Source: Cristatella mucedo | Lineage: Eukaryota; Bryozoa; Phylactolaemata; Cristatellidae | Assembly (NCBI GenBank): GCA_009760855.2 | Contig: WPIO01000188.1 | Span: 1-64,000 of the forward strand | Length of the DNA stretch: 64,000 bases | Direction of reading: 5' to 3' | Part shown: positions 12,165-23,255 of the stretch, in pieces | How the letters are laid out: every line of letters begins with the position of its first letter | How positions within the stretch are numbered: the stretch's first letter is position 1 | Notes under the pieces: generated by a model | Database searches by the model: none | What the model was told of the DNA's origin: nothing | The model's input: only the letters and a program-made list of their open reading frames with translations | Program-made: the position numbers and the translations under genes

Positions 12165-13045
12165 CACTAGTAGAGGAAACACCCATGATCAAGGCCCCTC
12201 AAAAATCCAATGAGCTTGTGACGGTGGCCTAGAGGCTACACGCCTGTACCTGGCCACAGGCCAAACCAGGGTGGATTTGCTTAATGTAACTAACTGTATT
12301 TCTTTGCCGGATATTTTTGTTTACAAAAATTTGGAAAATTAATGAGCGGGACGCAAATTTGTTTACCGAAACAATGCATTTCCCATGGAAAAGAGCACAG
12401 TGGTGAATCAAGCAACGTGGGTCGCCCAGCAGCGAAAAACATGCCACGCCTCTTTTGGATTATTCTCTTCGGGTAAACTACGAGGGCTCTTCAGCTAATA
12501 TTGCAGCCGCCACACCTTCATTGTATTTTGACAAGCTCTGAAAGCCTGCTAAGAGGAATTGGATGAAAAGTTAGGTAGAACAGTATTGCCTAAGGGTCGG
12601 CGGAATTATGAACTGTGATGCAGCGGCAGGCAAAATACAGATTGTCATGGGACAGTCGATATCTGCTCCCACTGAGCAGGTCGCACTGGGTCTAAACCAA
12701 ACGCTTTGATAGTCATCGCAATATCATTCTGAACTTTGCTGCTACGGGCCTCCTCCCTAGGTATTCAGAGAAAAGCCGGCGAGTGAATCTGATGCTTTCA
12801 CCGAACCCCCACGTGGCACTCTCATTGCTCCCTCGTTCCTTGGTAGGGATAGCTTGGCAGCTGAGCCACGCAGGCCATGCTAAAGACTCGTGGCTTCTCA
12901 ATTTAGTGGTAAGCGAAGTCCCAGCTTTTAACATTTAGTGCACCGGCTTAGCTGTCTACAATGAATTCGACTGCAATCACTGCTACTGTCACAGTGTAGT
13001 CTCAGCTGACACAAGCTGAATGCTGGTGATGCCTGGGCCTGAAAT
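12165..13045 (-). repeat. R2 unit, inverted copy
   Basis: The reverse complement of the roughly 1.1-kb unit that is tandemly repeated from 13643. Clear landmarks include the GAATAATCCAAAAGAGGCGTGGCATG block (here inverted near 12436-12470), the TCCCATGG...AATGCATT block, and the TGCACCGGCTTAGCTGTCTAC block near 12939-12960. Together with the first tandem unit it makes an inverted pair separated by about 600 bases. No coding function is visible. Confidence 0.85.
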
Positions 13046-13144
13046 TACCTGAAGCAACTTCCAAGAAAACCACTAACTCGTATCGAATGCAGCTTTTAAG
13101 ATGGTTAAATTGGGCATGGAATCGTTCAGTGTGACGCTTAGAAA

Positions 13145-13330
13145 AGCAGAACTTTAATAATAATTATAATAACAATATATTTGATAAAGCATCTTCGGAG
13201 AACTTAATCTCTTTCTAGGTGCTTTACATTTGCTGCAAATGGAAATGCAGCTGAATGGTAAGTAAAATTATGCTTGAAAACAAACAAAATGAATAACTTT
13301 ATCTCAGTTTTTAAATTGGTTGTGTTGTTT
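13145..13330 (-). mobile_element. LINE family A, 3' tail fragment
   Basis: A short 3' end: an AAT-rich tail at 13155-13180, then the family A hairpin (13185-13230), then the GCTGCAAATGGAAATGCAGC-type block and the AAAATTATGCTTGAAAACAAA block. It lies between the inverted and the first direct R2 unit. Confidence 0.8.
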
Positions 13331-13442
13331 TTTAACCCGATTTTTTTAACTAATTTTATTTGTCTTGCTCCTTTGCATTCTCTTGTTTAAGACAATAACC
13401 GATTGCCTGCGCATATTTCAGCTGTTGTTATTAATTAGGTTT

Positions 13443-13642
13443 CGCCAAATGGTTACTTATCCGCGATTTGCTGGTACCAAATGGTTACTTATCCACGATT
13501 AGCTGGTCCAAAAGAACCTAGATGCATTTCTGCTTACTAAAACTTGGATAACGCCCTTGTTCGAGTAGCTGTGTTTGTGAGAATACTCCACATGGGTTCT
13601 CATTCTAAGAGTCAATGCGTTCTAACGAGGTTAGAAGCTAGG
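13443..13642 (+). mobile_element. LINE family B endonuclease 5' fragment before the tandem array
   Basis: Matches the last part of each tandem unit (GGTTACTTATCCACGATTAGC block through GAGGTTAGAAGCTAGG). A 26-30 base piece is duplicated at 13451 and 13482. In one frame the conserved family B words 'FLLTKTW' can be read in other copies, as at the start of EEP endonucleases ('LLTETW'). Truncated on its 5' side. Confidence 0.6.
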
Positions 13643-14945
13643 CATCACCAGCATTCAGCGTGTGTCAGCTGTGACTATGCTGTGACAGCAGCAGTGCTCG
13701 CAGTCGAATTCATTGTAGACAGCTAAGCCGGTGCACTAAATGTTAAAGGCTGGGATTTCGCTTACCACTAAATTGAGAAGCCACGAGTCTTTAGCATGGC
13801 CTGCGTTGCTCAGCTGCCAAGCTATCCCTACCGAGGAACCAGGGAGCAATGTGGGTGCCACGTGGGGCTTCCGTGAAAGCAACAGATTCACTCGCCATCT
13901 TTTCTCTGAAAACCTAGGGAGGAGACCCTGTGGCAGCAAGCTTCAGAATGATATCGCGATGACTATCAAAGCGTTTGGTTTAGACCCAGTGCGACCTGCT
14001 CAGTTGAAGCAGTTATCGACTGTCCCATGGCGATCTGTATTTTGCCTGCAGCTGCATCCCAGTCCATAATACCGCCAAGCCCAAGGCAATGCTGTTCTAC
14101 CTAACTTCTCATAGAATTACTCTTGGCAGGTTCTCAAAGCTAGCCAAAATACAATGAAGGTGTGGTGGCTGCAATATTAGATGAAGAGCCCTCAGAGTTC
14201 ACCCGAAGAGAATAATCCAAAAGAGGCGTGGCATGTTTTTCGCTGCTGGGCGACCCATGTTGCTTTTTTCACCACTGTGCTCTTTTCCATGGGAAATGCA
14301 TTATTTGGCGAACAAATTTGCGTCTTGTTCATTTATTTTCTAAATTTTTGTAAGCGAAATATCCGGCAAAAGAATAAAGTTAGTTACATTAAGTAATTCC
14401 GCCCTGGTTTAGTGAACGTTGACCGGTGTCCGTTACTAAGGTTCGTTTAAAATTCAAAGGGTCCGTGTCAGCCAGGCCGGATACAAGCTGGCATGAATAC
14501 AAGCCACTCGATCGGCGTCGCCCAGTCGTTGGACAGCCTCATAAATTCTGCCCATCAAATGTCCACTCGCTAAAAACCAAAGGGTTACTTATCCACGACT
14601 AGCTGGTCCACAAGAAGGTACATGCTATTCTGCTTACTAAAACTTGGATAACGCCCTTGTTCTAGTAGATGTATTTCTAAGAATACTCCACACGGGTTCT
14701 CACTCTAAGAGTCAATGCGTTCTGACGAGGTTAGAGGCTGGGCATCACTAGCGTTTAGCGAGTGTCAGCTGTGACTATGCTAAGACAGTAGCAGTGCTTG
14801 CTGTCGAATTCATTGTAGACAGCTAAGCCGGTGCACTGAATGTTAAAAGCTGGGATTTCGCCTACCACTAAATTGAGAAGCCACGAGTCTTTAGCATGGC
14901 CTGCGTGGCTCAGCTGCCAAGCTATCCCCACCGAGGAGCGAGAGA

Positions 14946-16118
14946 AAAAAGATGTTTGTCGCAAACTTTTAGGTCCCTTCATTATATGGCTAAAGCCTAT
15001 CTGTCAGATATACTACCCCATCAGGCCAAGGATCGTACTACCCGCTTTTAGGAATCCAATAGTCTAGAAATAGCTCGTATAAACCTTAAATCCTTTGGAG
15101 ACTGTGCATTTAGTTCATATGCTCCCAAAGCCTAGAACTCCCTTCCGACCTGCATCAGAACATCCCCTGACCTAACCACATTTAAAAGGAACCTAAAATC
15201 ACACGTATTTAGGATAGCATTTAGTGGGTCCCTGTGATTCGTGTTTCACGTGGTTATACGTGCTGACACTGTGCGTGCTGCCACTAACCACATTTGCATG
15301 CTGACCCTGTGGATGTCACCCCTAACCATGTTATTAATTTTGTTTTTTTTTCAAGCATGACTTTACTTACCATTCAATTGCATTTCCCTTTGCAGCAAAT
15401 GTAAAGCGCCTAGAGAGAGATTAAGTTCTCTGAGGGCGATTTATCAAGTGAATATTAACTACTGATTATTGTAATTCCCTTTTAGCTGGGCTACCAAAGA
15501 AAGCTATTATGCCACTACAGCGGACTATGAATATGGCTGCAAGGCTGGTCTTCAAGTCCCAGCGGTTTGAGCACGTGTCACCTCTGCTGAAAGAGCTAGG
15601 ATGGTTGCCGGTTGAGCAAAGGATACAGAGCAAAGTTCTTACGCTGACCCACAAGGCCTGCCTAGGCTTGGCTCCTTCGTACCTAGCTGAACTGCTGCAT
15701 CAGTTTCAGCCTGTTTGCGCCCTCAGGTCCTGCGTGGACAATAAATTAGCTGTCCCATTCCTCCACTTAAAGACAGTTGGCGACAGAAGCTTTAGCTCTG
15801 CAGGTCCTAGACTGTGGAACTCGCTTCCACAATTCTTAAGCAACGACATCTACTCTGCAACTGCCGACTATGGCACATCTTTTTCAGCGGTCCTGAACTG
15901 CTACTTCTATGCTACTCACTACCTCAACTGCTCTCCTAACTCTGCTATGCTTCCCACTTTCTCTTTGTTGGGCGAGGCGAAGTCTGTTGGCTACCGAAAG
16001 CCGCTTAGGCTGTGAGTGCGCTATACAAAACTCTCCTGCATAACAGCCACATGGTCTTTTTGACTTTGTGGAGTTACTACGGAGATACATGATACAACAA
16101 TTATTGTTATTATAATGT
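14946..16118 (+). mobile_element. LINE family A insertion in tandem unit 2, itself split by LINE B
   Basis: A 5'-truncated family A 3' end begins near 14946 (C-terminal pol words in shifting frames: 'LLGPFIIWLKPICQIYYPIR', then 'FGDCAFSSYAPK' in degraded form). Its hairpin is at 15404-15450 and its tail is broken by the family B copy at 15468-16095. The tail resumes as TTATTGTTATTATAATG. It shares its 5' truncation point with the copy in unit 3, showing the two are duplicates, not separate insertions. Confidence 0.85.
15468..16095 (+). mobile_element. LINE family B insertion in the LINE A tail
   Basis: A 168-codon open frame at 15509-16015 encodes the C-terminal pol region: 'PLQRTMNMAARLVFKSQRFE', 'LKELGWLPVEQRIQSKVLTL', 'LCLGLAPSYLAELLHQF'-like blocks, then 'GDRSFSSAGPRLWNSLPQFL'. 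This matches the C-terminus of CR1/L2/Rex1-type ORF2 proteins. The family B 3' end follows (CTCTCCTGCATAACAG at 16030-16045). It is absent from the duplicate LINE A in unit 3, so it inserted after the unit duplication. No RT catalytic core is present. Confidence 0.85.
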
Positions 16119-17210
16119 GGGAGCCACGCGGGGGTTTGGTGAAAGCGTCAGATTCACTTACCGGCTTTTCTCTGAATACCTAGGGAGGAGGCCCGTGGCA
16201 GCAAACTTTAGAATGATTTTGCGATGACTATCACAGCGTTTGGTTTAGAACCAGTGCGACCTGCTCAGTTGGAGCAGATATCGACTGTCCCGTGGCAATC
16301 TGTATTTTGCCTGCAGCTGCATCCCAGTTCATAATACAGCCGACCCTTAGGCAATGCTGTTCTACCTAAATTTTCATTCAATTCCTCTTAGCAGGCTTTC
16401 AGAGCTTGCCAAAATACAATGAAGGTGTGGCGGCTGCAATATTAGCTGAAGAGCCCTCGTAGTTTACCCGAAGAGAATAATCCAAAAGAGGCGTGGCATG
16501 TTTTTTGCTGCTGGGCGACCCATGGTGCTTGATTCACCACTGTGCTCTTTTCCATAGGAAATGCATTAATTTGGTACACAAATTTGCGTCTTGCTCATTA
16601 ATTTTCCTAATTTTTCTTAACGAACTATCCGGCAAAGAAATACAGTCAGTTACATTAACTAATTCCGCCCTGGTTTGTGTAACGTCCACCGGTGTCCGTT
16701 ACTAAGGTTCATTTAAAATTCAAAGGGTCCGTGTCAGCCAGGCCGGATACAAGCGTGCATGAATACAAGCCACTCGATCGCCATCGTCCAGTCGTTGGAC
16801 AGCCTTTTAAATTTCACCCATCAAATGTCCACTCGCTAAAAACCAAAGGGTTACTTGTCCACGATTAGCTGGTCCACAAGAAGGTACATGCATTTCTGCT
16901 GACTAAAACTTGGATAACGCCCTTGATCTAGTAGATGTATTACTGAGAATACTTCACACGGGTTCTCACTCAAGAGTCAATGCGTTCTGACGAGGTTAGA
17001 GGCTGGGCATCACCAGCGTTCAGCGTGTGTCAGCTGTGACTATGCTGTGACAGTAGCAGTGCTTGCTGTCAAATTCATTGTAGACAGCTAAGCAGGTGCA
17101 CTAAATGTTAAAAGCTGGAATTTCGCTTACCACTAAATTGAGAAGCCACGAGTCTTTAGCATGGCCTGCTTGGCTCAACTGCCAAGCTATCCCCACCGAG
17201 GAACGAGAGA

Positions 17211-17742
17211 GCAAAGATGTTTGTCGCACACTTTTAGGTCCCTTCATTCTATGGCTAAAGCCTATCTGTCAGATATACTACCCCATCAGGCCAAGCATCG
17301 TACTACCCGTTTTTAGGAATGCAACAGTCTAGAAATACCTCGTACAAACCTTAAATCCTTTGGAGACCGAGCATTTAGTTTTTTTTTTCTCAAAGCCTGG
17401 AACTCCCTTCCGACCTGCATCAGAACATCCCCGGACCTGACCACGTTTAAAAGGAACCTAAAAACACACCTATTTAGGACAGCATTTAGTGGGTCCCTGT
17501 GATTCGTCCTTGATGTACTTACGCGTGCTGACACTGTGAGTGCTGCCACTAACCCCATTTGCATGCTGACCCTGTGCATGTTACCCCTTACCATATTAAT
17601 AATTTGGTTTGTTTTTCAAGCATGATTTTACTTAAAATTCAGTTTCATTTCACTTTACAGCAAATGTAAAGCGCCTAGAGAGAGCTTAAGTTCTCTGGGG
17701 GCCCTTTGTCAAGTGAATATTAACTGTTGTTATTATTATAAT
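17211..17742 (+). mobile_element. LINE family A insertion in tandem unit 3
   Basis: Same truncation point and same target as the copy in unit 2. The hairpin is at 17667-17710 and the tail at 17718-17740. C-terminal pol is frameshifted; an eight-T run at 17380-17388 replaces a coding stretch. The antisense frame 17313-17594 is a shadow. Confidence 0.85.
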
Positions 17743-18476
17743 GTGGGAGCCGCGTGGGGGTTCGGTGAAAGCATCAGATTCACTTACCGGCTTGTCTCTG
17801 AATACCTAGGGAGGAGGCCCTGTGGCAGCAAACTTCAGAATAATTTTGCGATGACTATCAAAGCGGTTGGTGTAGACCCAGTGCCACCTGCTCAGTTGGA
17901 GCAGATATTGACTGTCCCATGGCAATCTGTATTTTGCCTGCAGCTGCGTCCCAATTCATAATACAGCCGACCCTTAGGCAATACTGTTCTACCTAACTTT
18001 TCATCAAATTACTCTTAGCAGGCTTTCAGAGCTTGCCAAAATACAATGAAGGTGTGGCGGCTGCAATATTAGCTGAAGAGCCCTCGTAGTTTACCCGAAG
18101 AGAATAATCCAAAAGAGGCGTGGCATGTTTTTTGCTGCTGGGCGACCCATGTTGCTTGATTCACCACTGTGCTCTTTTCCATGGGAAATGCATTAATTTG
18201 GTACACAAATTTGCGTCTTGCTCATTAATTTTCCAAATTTTTGTAAACACAATATCCGGCAAAGAAATACAGTCAGTTACATTAATTAATTCCGCCCTGG
18301 TTTGTGTAACGTCAACCGGTGTCCGTTACTAAGGTTCATTTAAAATTCAAAGGGTCCGTGTCAGCCAGGCCGGATTCAAGCCGGCATGAATACAAGCCAC
18401 TCGATCGCCGTTGTTCATTCATTGGACAGCCTCATAAATTCTGCCTATCAAATGTGTACTCGCAAAAAACCAAAGG

Positions 18477-19575
18477 GTTAGTTATCCACGTTTAGCTGGT
18501 CCACAAGAAGGTAGATGCATTCCTGCTTACTAAAACCTGGATAACGCCCTTGTTCTAGTAGATGTATTTCTGAGAATACTTCACACGGGTTCTCATTTTA
18601 AGTGTCGATGCGTTCTGACGAGGTTAGAGGCTGGGTTGCAACTGTTGTTCGCGAATCGTTAGGCTATAAGATGTGCAGTTTTCTGAAGGGGCCATCGTTT
18701 GAATCGGTTGCAATAAATTGTTCCTCTAAGGCAAAGCCTTAGACTGTGGTGATATACCGGCCTTCTTCTTAGTTTCTAAACTTTTATATTGTGGAGTTTT
18801 TAACAGTTCCTCGCTAAAATATTTGTGAGTAACAGGCTGTTACGAATTGTCGGAGACTTCCATAATCACTTTGATAGCCCTAGCATTAGCCTGGTCCGCT
18901 CATTTCTTTACTGTGTGCAGATGTTTGGTTTAGTCAATCGTTTTAATCACACCACACATGTATGTCCGTCAGTAACTCCAAAAAGTCAGACAGACCATTT
19001 GGGTGTTACGCAGGAGAGTTTTGTATGGCCCAGTCACAGCCTAAGCGGCTTTCGGCATGCATTCGGTAGCCAACAGACTTCGTCTCAAGCAACAAAGAGA
19101 AAGTGGGAAGCATAGCAGAGTTAGGAGAGCAGTTGAGGTAGTGAGTAGCATAGAAGTAGGAAAATAGGACCGCTGAAAAAGATGAGCCATCGTCGGCAGT
19201 TAGAGAGTAGATGTCATAGGCCATATTCTAGATCTCGTGATCACAAAGAATGTCTTTCCCACTGACCTTGTCTTGTTCCCACTCACACTCTCAGATCATT
19301 GTTCGTTTACTGTTCCAGCTCCGGATAGGGTAAAGTCGAACTTGTCATACGACTTTACTTACCAAGCATCGACACAAACAAGTTTTCGAAATCTTTTCGT
19401 GATGCGTGTCTTCTTAATCTGCATTCAGACTCGAACGGGAGCCTCGATACCCTCACTGATGCAAAAAACATGACACTTAGGAGTGCTCTTGACAATCATG
19501 TTTCCGAACATTCTATCCGTGTGCAGACTCACAGAGATTCCTTCCAATTTACAAAAAAAACTCTTTAAGATCTGC
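18477..19575 (+). mobile_element. LINE family B endonuclease region, interrupted
   Basis: Continues directly from the tandem array. The frame at 18825-18990 has 'FHNHFDSPSISLVRSFLYCV' and 'MFGLVNRFNHTTHVC', and the frame at 19237-19473 has 'VITKNVFPTDLVLFPLTLSD' then 'SDHCSFTVPAP'. These are the C-terminal blocks of an EEP endonuclease (the D-L-V-I and S-D-H motifs); the catalytic SDH is intact. Between the two parts lies an inverted family B 3' end (18985-19222). The RT is missing; the copy stops near 19575 at the outer edge of the inverted-repeat arm. Confidence 0.8.
18985..19222 (-). mobile_element. LINE family B 3' end inserted in reverse
   Basis: The minus strand reads the family B tail: a CTCTCCTGCGTAAC block near 19004-19017 and 'SAVLFSYFYATHYLNCSPNS' in the frame 19006-19224, matching the 3'-terminal coding segment at 15.9 kb. 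It splits the endonuclease of the + strand copy between 'NHTTHVC' and 'LDLVI'. Confidence 0.8.
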
Positions 19576-19639
19576 CAACTTAAGGGCAGGCTCTATCGTG
19601 GGAAGCTAACTCATTTGAAGTTGAATCAAGAAATGACCT

Positions 19640-19905
19640 ACCCATTCATGTTTGAAAGAAATACCCTACAAACCAAGATGGGGTCTGCAGGAATTTAGAA
19701 AACTGCCACAGCCAAAACGGTAATAACACTGCCTCAGTGTGACCTTTCACACGAAGACTGCAGCAGGTCCACAGTGGTAGAGCTATATTACAGTTGCCTC
19801 TAATTCTTGAATTTGCTCAAGCAAGGACATTTTACATCGAAGCTAGTTGTGGTAGTTCACAGTAACAGTCTCGACATCTGCAACACTCTTTTTCAGAACT
19901 ACAAT
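19640..19905 (+). repeat. Dispersed repeat R1, copy 2
   Basis: Lies at the outer end of the left inverted-repeat arm. It shares with copy 1 the blocks ATGTTTGAAAGAAATA, GGGTCTGCAGGAAT, AGTGTGACCTTTCACACG and ACATTTTACATCGAAGCTAG, in the same order. Confidence 0.65.
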
Positions 19906-20019
19906 TCTGATTTCATACGGCTTTGAAAAGGAATCATTCATTGTCAGTGAAGAGTGAATCAGCTTTCATGTCGCACTAGTTCCCAAATCTGAAACCGCTA
20001 ATAAATTATACTAAATAAA

Positions 20020-20890
20020 ATAACTAGCACTAATTAGCACTCTCAGATAACTCAATCCCATTCTGGGCAATTTGCATTCGCTCAAAAGAAGGGTTATTGA
20101 ACTTTGCTAGTAGTGTGCTAAAGAACAAGTATAACATGGCAAGAAATCACATTTATGTCGTCAGCATGCCAAGGTGGGTTGAGGCAGCCGGCACAGTGTC
20201 GGCAAGTATATGCACCCAGTTGACCAACCACGTGGAACCACTTAACTTTGCAATCAGTTTAAGCTTTATTGATTGTCTTTGATTCAGGGCAGGTTAGAGG
20301 ATGGCGTGACGGAAGTTGGAAGTGAGTAGCAGGCTATGAGTGCATACAAACTGAACGAAAGGTCTCGTGAGGATTTGGGGTTAGTTCATGGCATAAGTAA
20401 ACAGTTAGATTCGAAACACGCGAGCAGTAAGAGGCCTAGCTAGGTGGGGAAGTAGACCTGAAACGTAGGCAAGAGCTAAAGTTCGAAGAAATTTAATAGT
20501 TGGTGACTGTGCGATGTATTTGATGCGTTGCTTGACTGTGGGCCAGGTCACTGATAGGTTCGTTGATATGGCATAAAATACAATCACGACACACGATACG
20601 AGGTATACATTTCTCCATGAGCAAGAAGCGCCTGATTAGAGAATTCGATAGCCAAGCAATCAGAGACTTACTAATGTCACGATGCGAGGACTCAAATTCT
20701 TGAACCGATTCTAGTACAGTGATTTGGTCTAAGATAGCTCAACATTTAACAATGTTATGTAGCTGAAGGATACCAGACAAGTCAGTTGAAGTGAAATGGT
20801 CGTTTAATGAAAGTTAACTTTGGAGCATGGCACCTTAATTCCGAGCATAATCAACAAGATCAACCAAGCTACGTAGGACTAAAAAGGCTA
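20020..20890 (-). mobile_element. Diverged LINE A' fragment in the left arm
   Basis: Minus-strand 3' end of the A' subfamily. The terminal hairpin-like block (GCACTCTCAGATAACTCAATC) starts near 20036; C-terminal pol words are recognisable but broken. Its partner in the right arm is 42430-43190. Confidence 0.65.
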
Positions 20891-21159
20891 CAAGAAAACC
20901 GGGCCTGGACGTCAAATTATTGTCCTTGACTAAGAGGTTACGTCTTCCTCAGGCTGATGACTCTTTACCATATATAAGCCCGAAACGAGCTAGGCCTTTC
21001 ATATCGTTTTCTTGCAATCCAAGTTTATTGCCAGGTCTCAAACTTAGACTAATACCACGGAGGCGGTGTCTTCAAATTATATATTACTAAAGTTTTTATG
21101 TAAGATAAATTACAAACATTACATAAAAAAAAGAATTGGTTGTTCTATTTCTATTCTTA

Positions 21160-21650
21160 TATACCGTTGGCGACAGAAGCTTTACCTCTGCAAGTCCTAG
21201 ACTGAAAAACTCTCTTACATGATTCTTACACAACGATAACTACTCTCTTGCTGCGAACTGGGGTTCATTTGTTGAAGCAGCCCAGAGCATCTACTTTTAT
21301 GATAATCTCTACCTTAAATCCTCTCCAGACTACAATGCATCCCAATTTCTCTTTAATTATAAGAATAATTCATTTATAATATCAATATTATTAGAATAAT
21401 AATGATAATGCACTTGATAAAACGCCTTTAGAGAACTCAATCTCTCAGGTCGCTTTACATTTGCTGCAAAGATAAATGCAACTGATTGGTGAGTAATATC
21501 ATTATTTCATGAGATGAAGTTTGTTGGCTACCAAATATTCACGACAAGCCGCTTAGGATGTCAGTGGCTACACAAACTCTCCTGCATGACTTTCATTTAG
21601 TCTTTGCGGCCTTTTAGAGTCACAGTCGAAGATGCTTGACGGTACACAGT
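21160..21650 (+). mobile_element. LINE family B 3' fragment with a nested LINE A tail (left arm)
   Basis: The family B C-terminal block ('GDRSFTSASPRL'-like, with stops) starts near 21168 and the 3' end finishes near 21650. At 21385-21515 it is interrupted by a minus-oriented LINE A tail and hairpin. The same nested arrangement is present inverted in the right arm at 41570-42045. Confidence 0.75.
21385..21515 (-). mobile_element. LINE family A tail nested in LINE B (left arm)
   Basis: An ATTAGAATAATAATGATAAT tail, then the family A hairpin (AAAACGCC...GGTCGCTTT, imperfect) and the TTTGCTGCAAAGATAAATGC block. Copied with the arm. Confidence 0.7.
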
Positions 21651-22429
21651 GTAGAACCTATTCTTGACCTGCATCTCAAAATCTCAATCACTTGCAGAAC
21701 TATAATTAATGAGAACCCCAATTTCTTCTACCAACATTAGGAGCCTTATTTAAGTTTTTCTATATGCTGTTGAGAGTTTAATTCTGTGCAAGGTGCTTCT
21801 GCAGAAATTGAACAAGTTGCAATCCTACCTACCACAACACCTATGCACGTACTTTTTCTGAAGCATTCATACAGTTTCTAAAAGAGAGTACTTTAAATAT
21901 GGATACCATATGGTCATCGTTAATTTATCACTTCGTGATTCTTGTGAGCAGAAGCTATTCATATCACTTAACAACTCAGTGCATCAAGCAGCTGTCTGCA
22001 ATCTGCTTTCAGTATTGCTCAGGTCTGGTGCAATCTTCCTGTTTGTTTAGAGCCACAAGGTGCAGCGACGATAGGTCCACGATTAGGCTTTCATGTAACT
22101 AGGCGGTGCCTGCGATTAATAAACAAAGCGATTTAACCAGTAGGTCTTGCAGCGGTTATTGCTGCTGTGTCTGGAAACTGTGTCAGATGGCTCGCAATCA
22201 AGCGAATCCATGTACTAGAGAAACCGTGTAATATCGGTTAATCTTTTATTGAAAGAGAACCAAGGACAATAACCAAACATCGAAGGTTCGTTTGCAATAA
22301 AGCACCAAGTTAGGTCGAGTGGAGGCAAAAAAAACCAACCAATACGCTTATATAAAGCTCAACACAAGTGGTGTCGTTTAATTATCTACTTGCGTGCACA
22401 CTAATCTGACCTCAAATTTAATTCATTTT

Positions 22430-23255
22430 CTTTCTACTAGCAAAAAAATAAGTCACCATCCAGGCTCCCAAAAACTTAAATGAGCTTTAGCCTGCAGCCA
22501 AGGTCGGTTATAGCCTGCCCCCCTCGGCCTAGGCCGAAGCAAGGCGGAATTACTTTCTGTAAGTAATTTTATTTTGTGTCTGTACTTCTTTTTACGAGAC
22601 ATGAGAAAACTAATGAGCACGACGCAAATTCGGTATCAATTCTGTGCATTTACCGACGGAAAGAGAGCCATGTGGTTAAACAAGCAATAAGCACGCCCAG
22701 CAGTAATAAACATGCCGAGCCTCTTTTGTTTCATTCACTTTGTAGATAGTATAAGAGCTTTCTAGCTAAAATTGCGGCCGCCTCAACATAGATGTGACTT
22801 TGAGAGATCTGAATGCCCGCGACGAGACATTTGATAGAAAATCCTACGCAGCAGCATTTGCATTAGGGTCGGTTGCATAATCAACTGGGATGCAGCAGCC
22901 ACAGGCAAAGTACAGACGTTATGGGATAGCCGATGTCTCTTCCAACTGAGAAGGACGCATAGAGTCCAACATGGAGGCTTTATTAGTCATCACAACATCT
23001 TTGTGAAGTTTGTTGCCAACGGCTCTCCTGTCTGTGTGTTCAGAGAAAAGCCGAAGAGTTTACCTGATGCTTTCACCGAACCCACAGGAAGCGCCTGCAT
23101 TGCTCCTTCGTTCCTTGGTAGGGACAGCTTGGCTGCTGAACAATGCAGGTCATGCCGAAGAATCTAGTCTCCCTAATCTAGTGTCAAGCAAAATACCATC
23201 GTTTAACATTTGGTGGAGCTGCTTGCCTGTCCAGACGTAAATAGGCCACAAGTTC
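22430..23255 (-). repeat. R2-like unit in the left arm (variant R2b)
   Basis: Diverged relative of the tandem R2 unit, in minus orientation. Shared words include AGTAATTCCGCC (inverted near 22545), CAAAAGAGGC, the CCGGTT/ACCAATTTGCGTC region and TTCGGTGAAAGCA. It lacks the family B endonuclease end found on the tandem units. Confidence 0.75.

Larger units (their letters stand above)
13643..18636 (+). repeat. Tandem array of three ~1.1-kb R2 units
   Basis: Three units joined at the motif GGCTGGG|CATCAC (junctions near 13643, 14743 and 17008; the array ends at 18636, where GGCTGGG continues into family B sequence instead). Without inserted LINEs the units are about 1100, 1092 and 1097 bases. 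Each ends with the start of the family B endonuclease region. Units 2 and 3 hold a LINE A insertion at the same site (after GAG AGA/GCA, before AATGTGGGAGCC), so the insertion preceded at least one unit duplication. Unit 1 is uninterrupted at that site. Confidence 0.85.
19577..23255 (+). repeat. Left arm of a large imperfect inverted repeat
   Basis: About 3.68 kb whose reverse complement recurs at 39965-43610. From outside to inside both arms contain: R1; an A' LINE fragment; a block ending ACTAAAAAGGCTACAAGAAA; a segment with GGCGGTGTCTTCAAATTATA; a family B 3' fragment holding a nested LINE A tail; a unique stretch including CTGTTTGTTTAGAGCCAC; and an R2-like unit. The inner homology stops at the word GGCCACAA (23248-23255). 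Arms are diverged by substitutions and small indels. Confidence 0.88.

Noticed and set aside
21899-22102. 67-codon frame shared in part by both inverted arms (also 41072-41284)
   Set aside because: The frames are on opposite strands relative to the arms only because the arms are inverted, but indels between arms break the frame and no motif is recognised.
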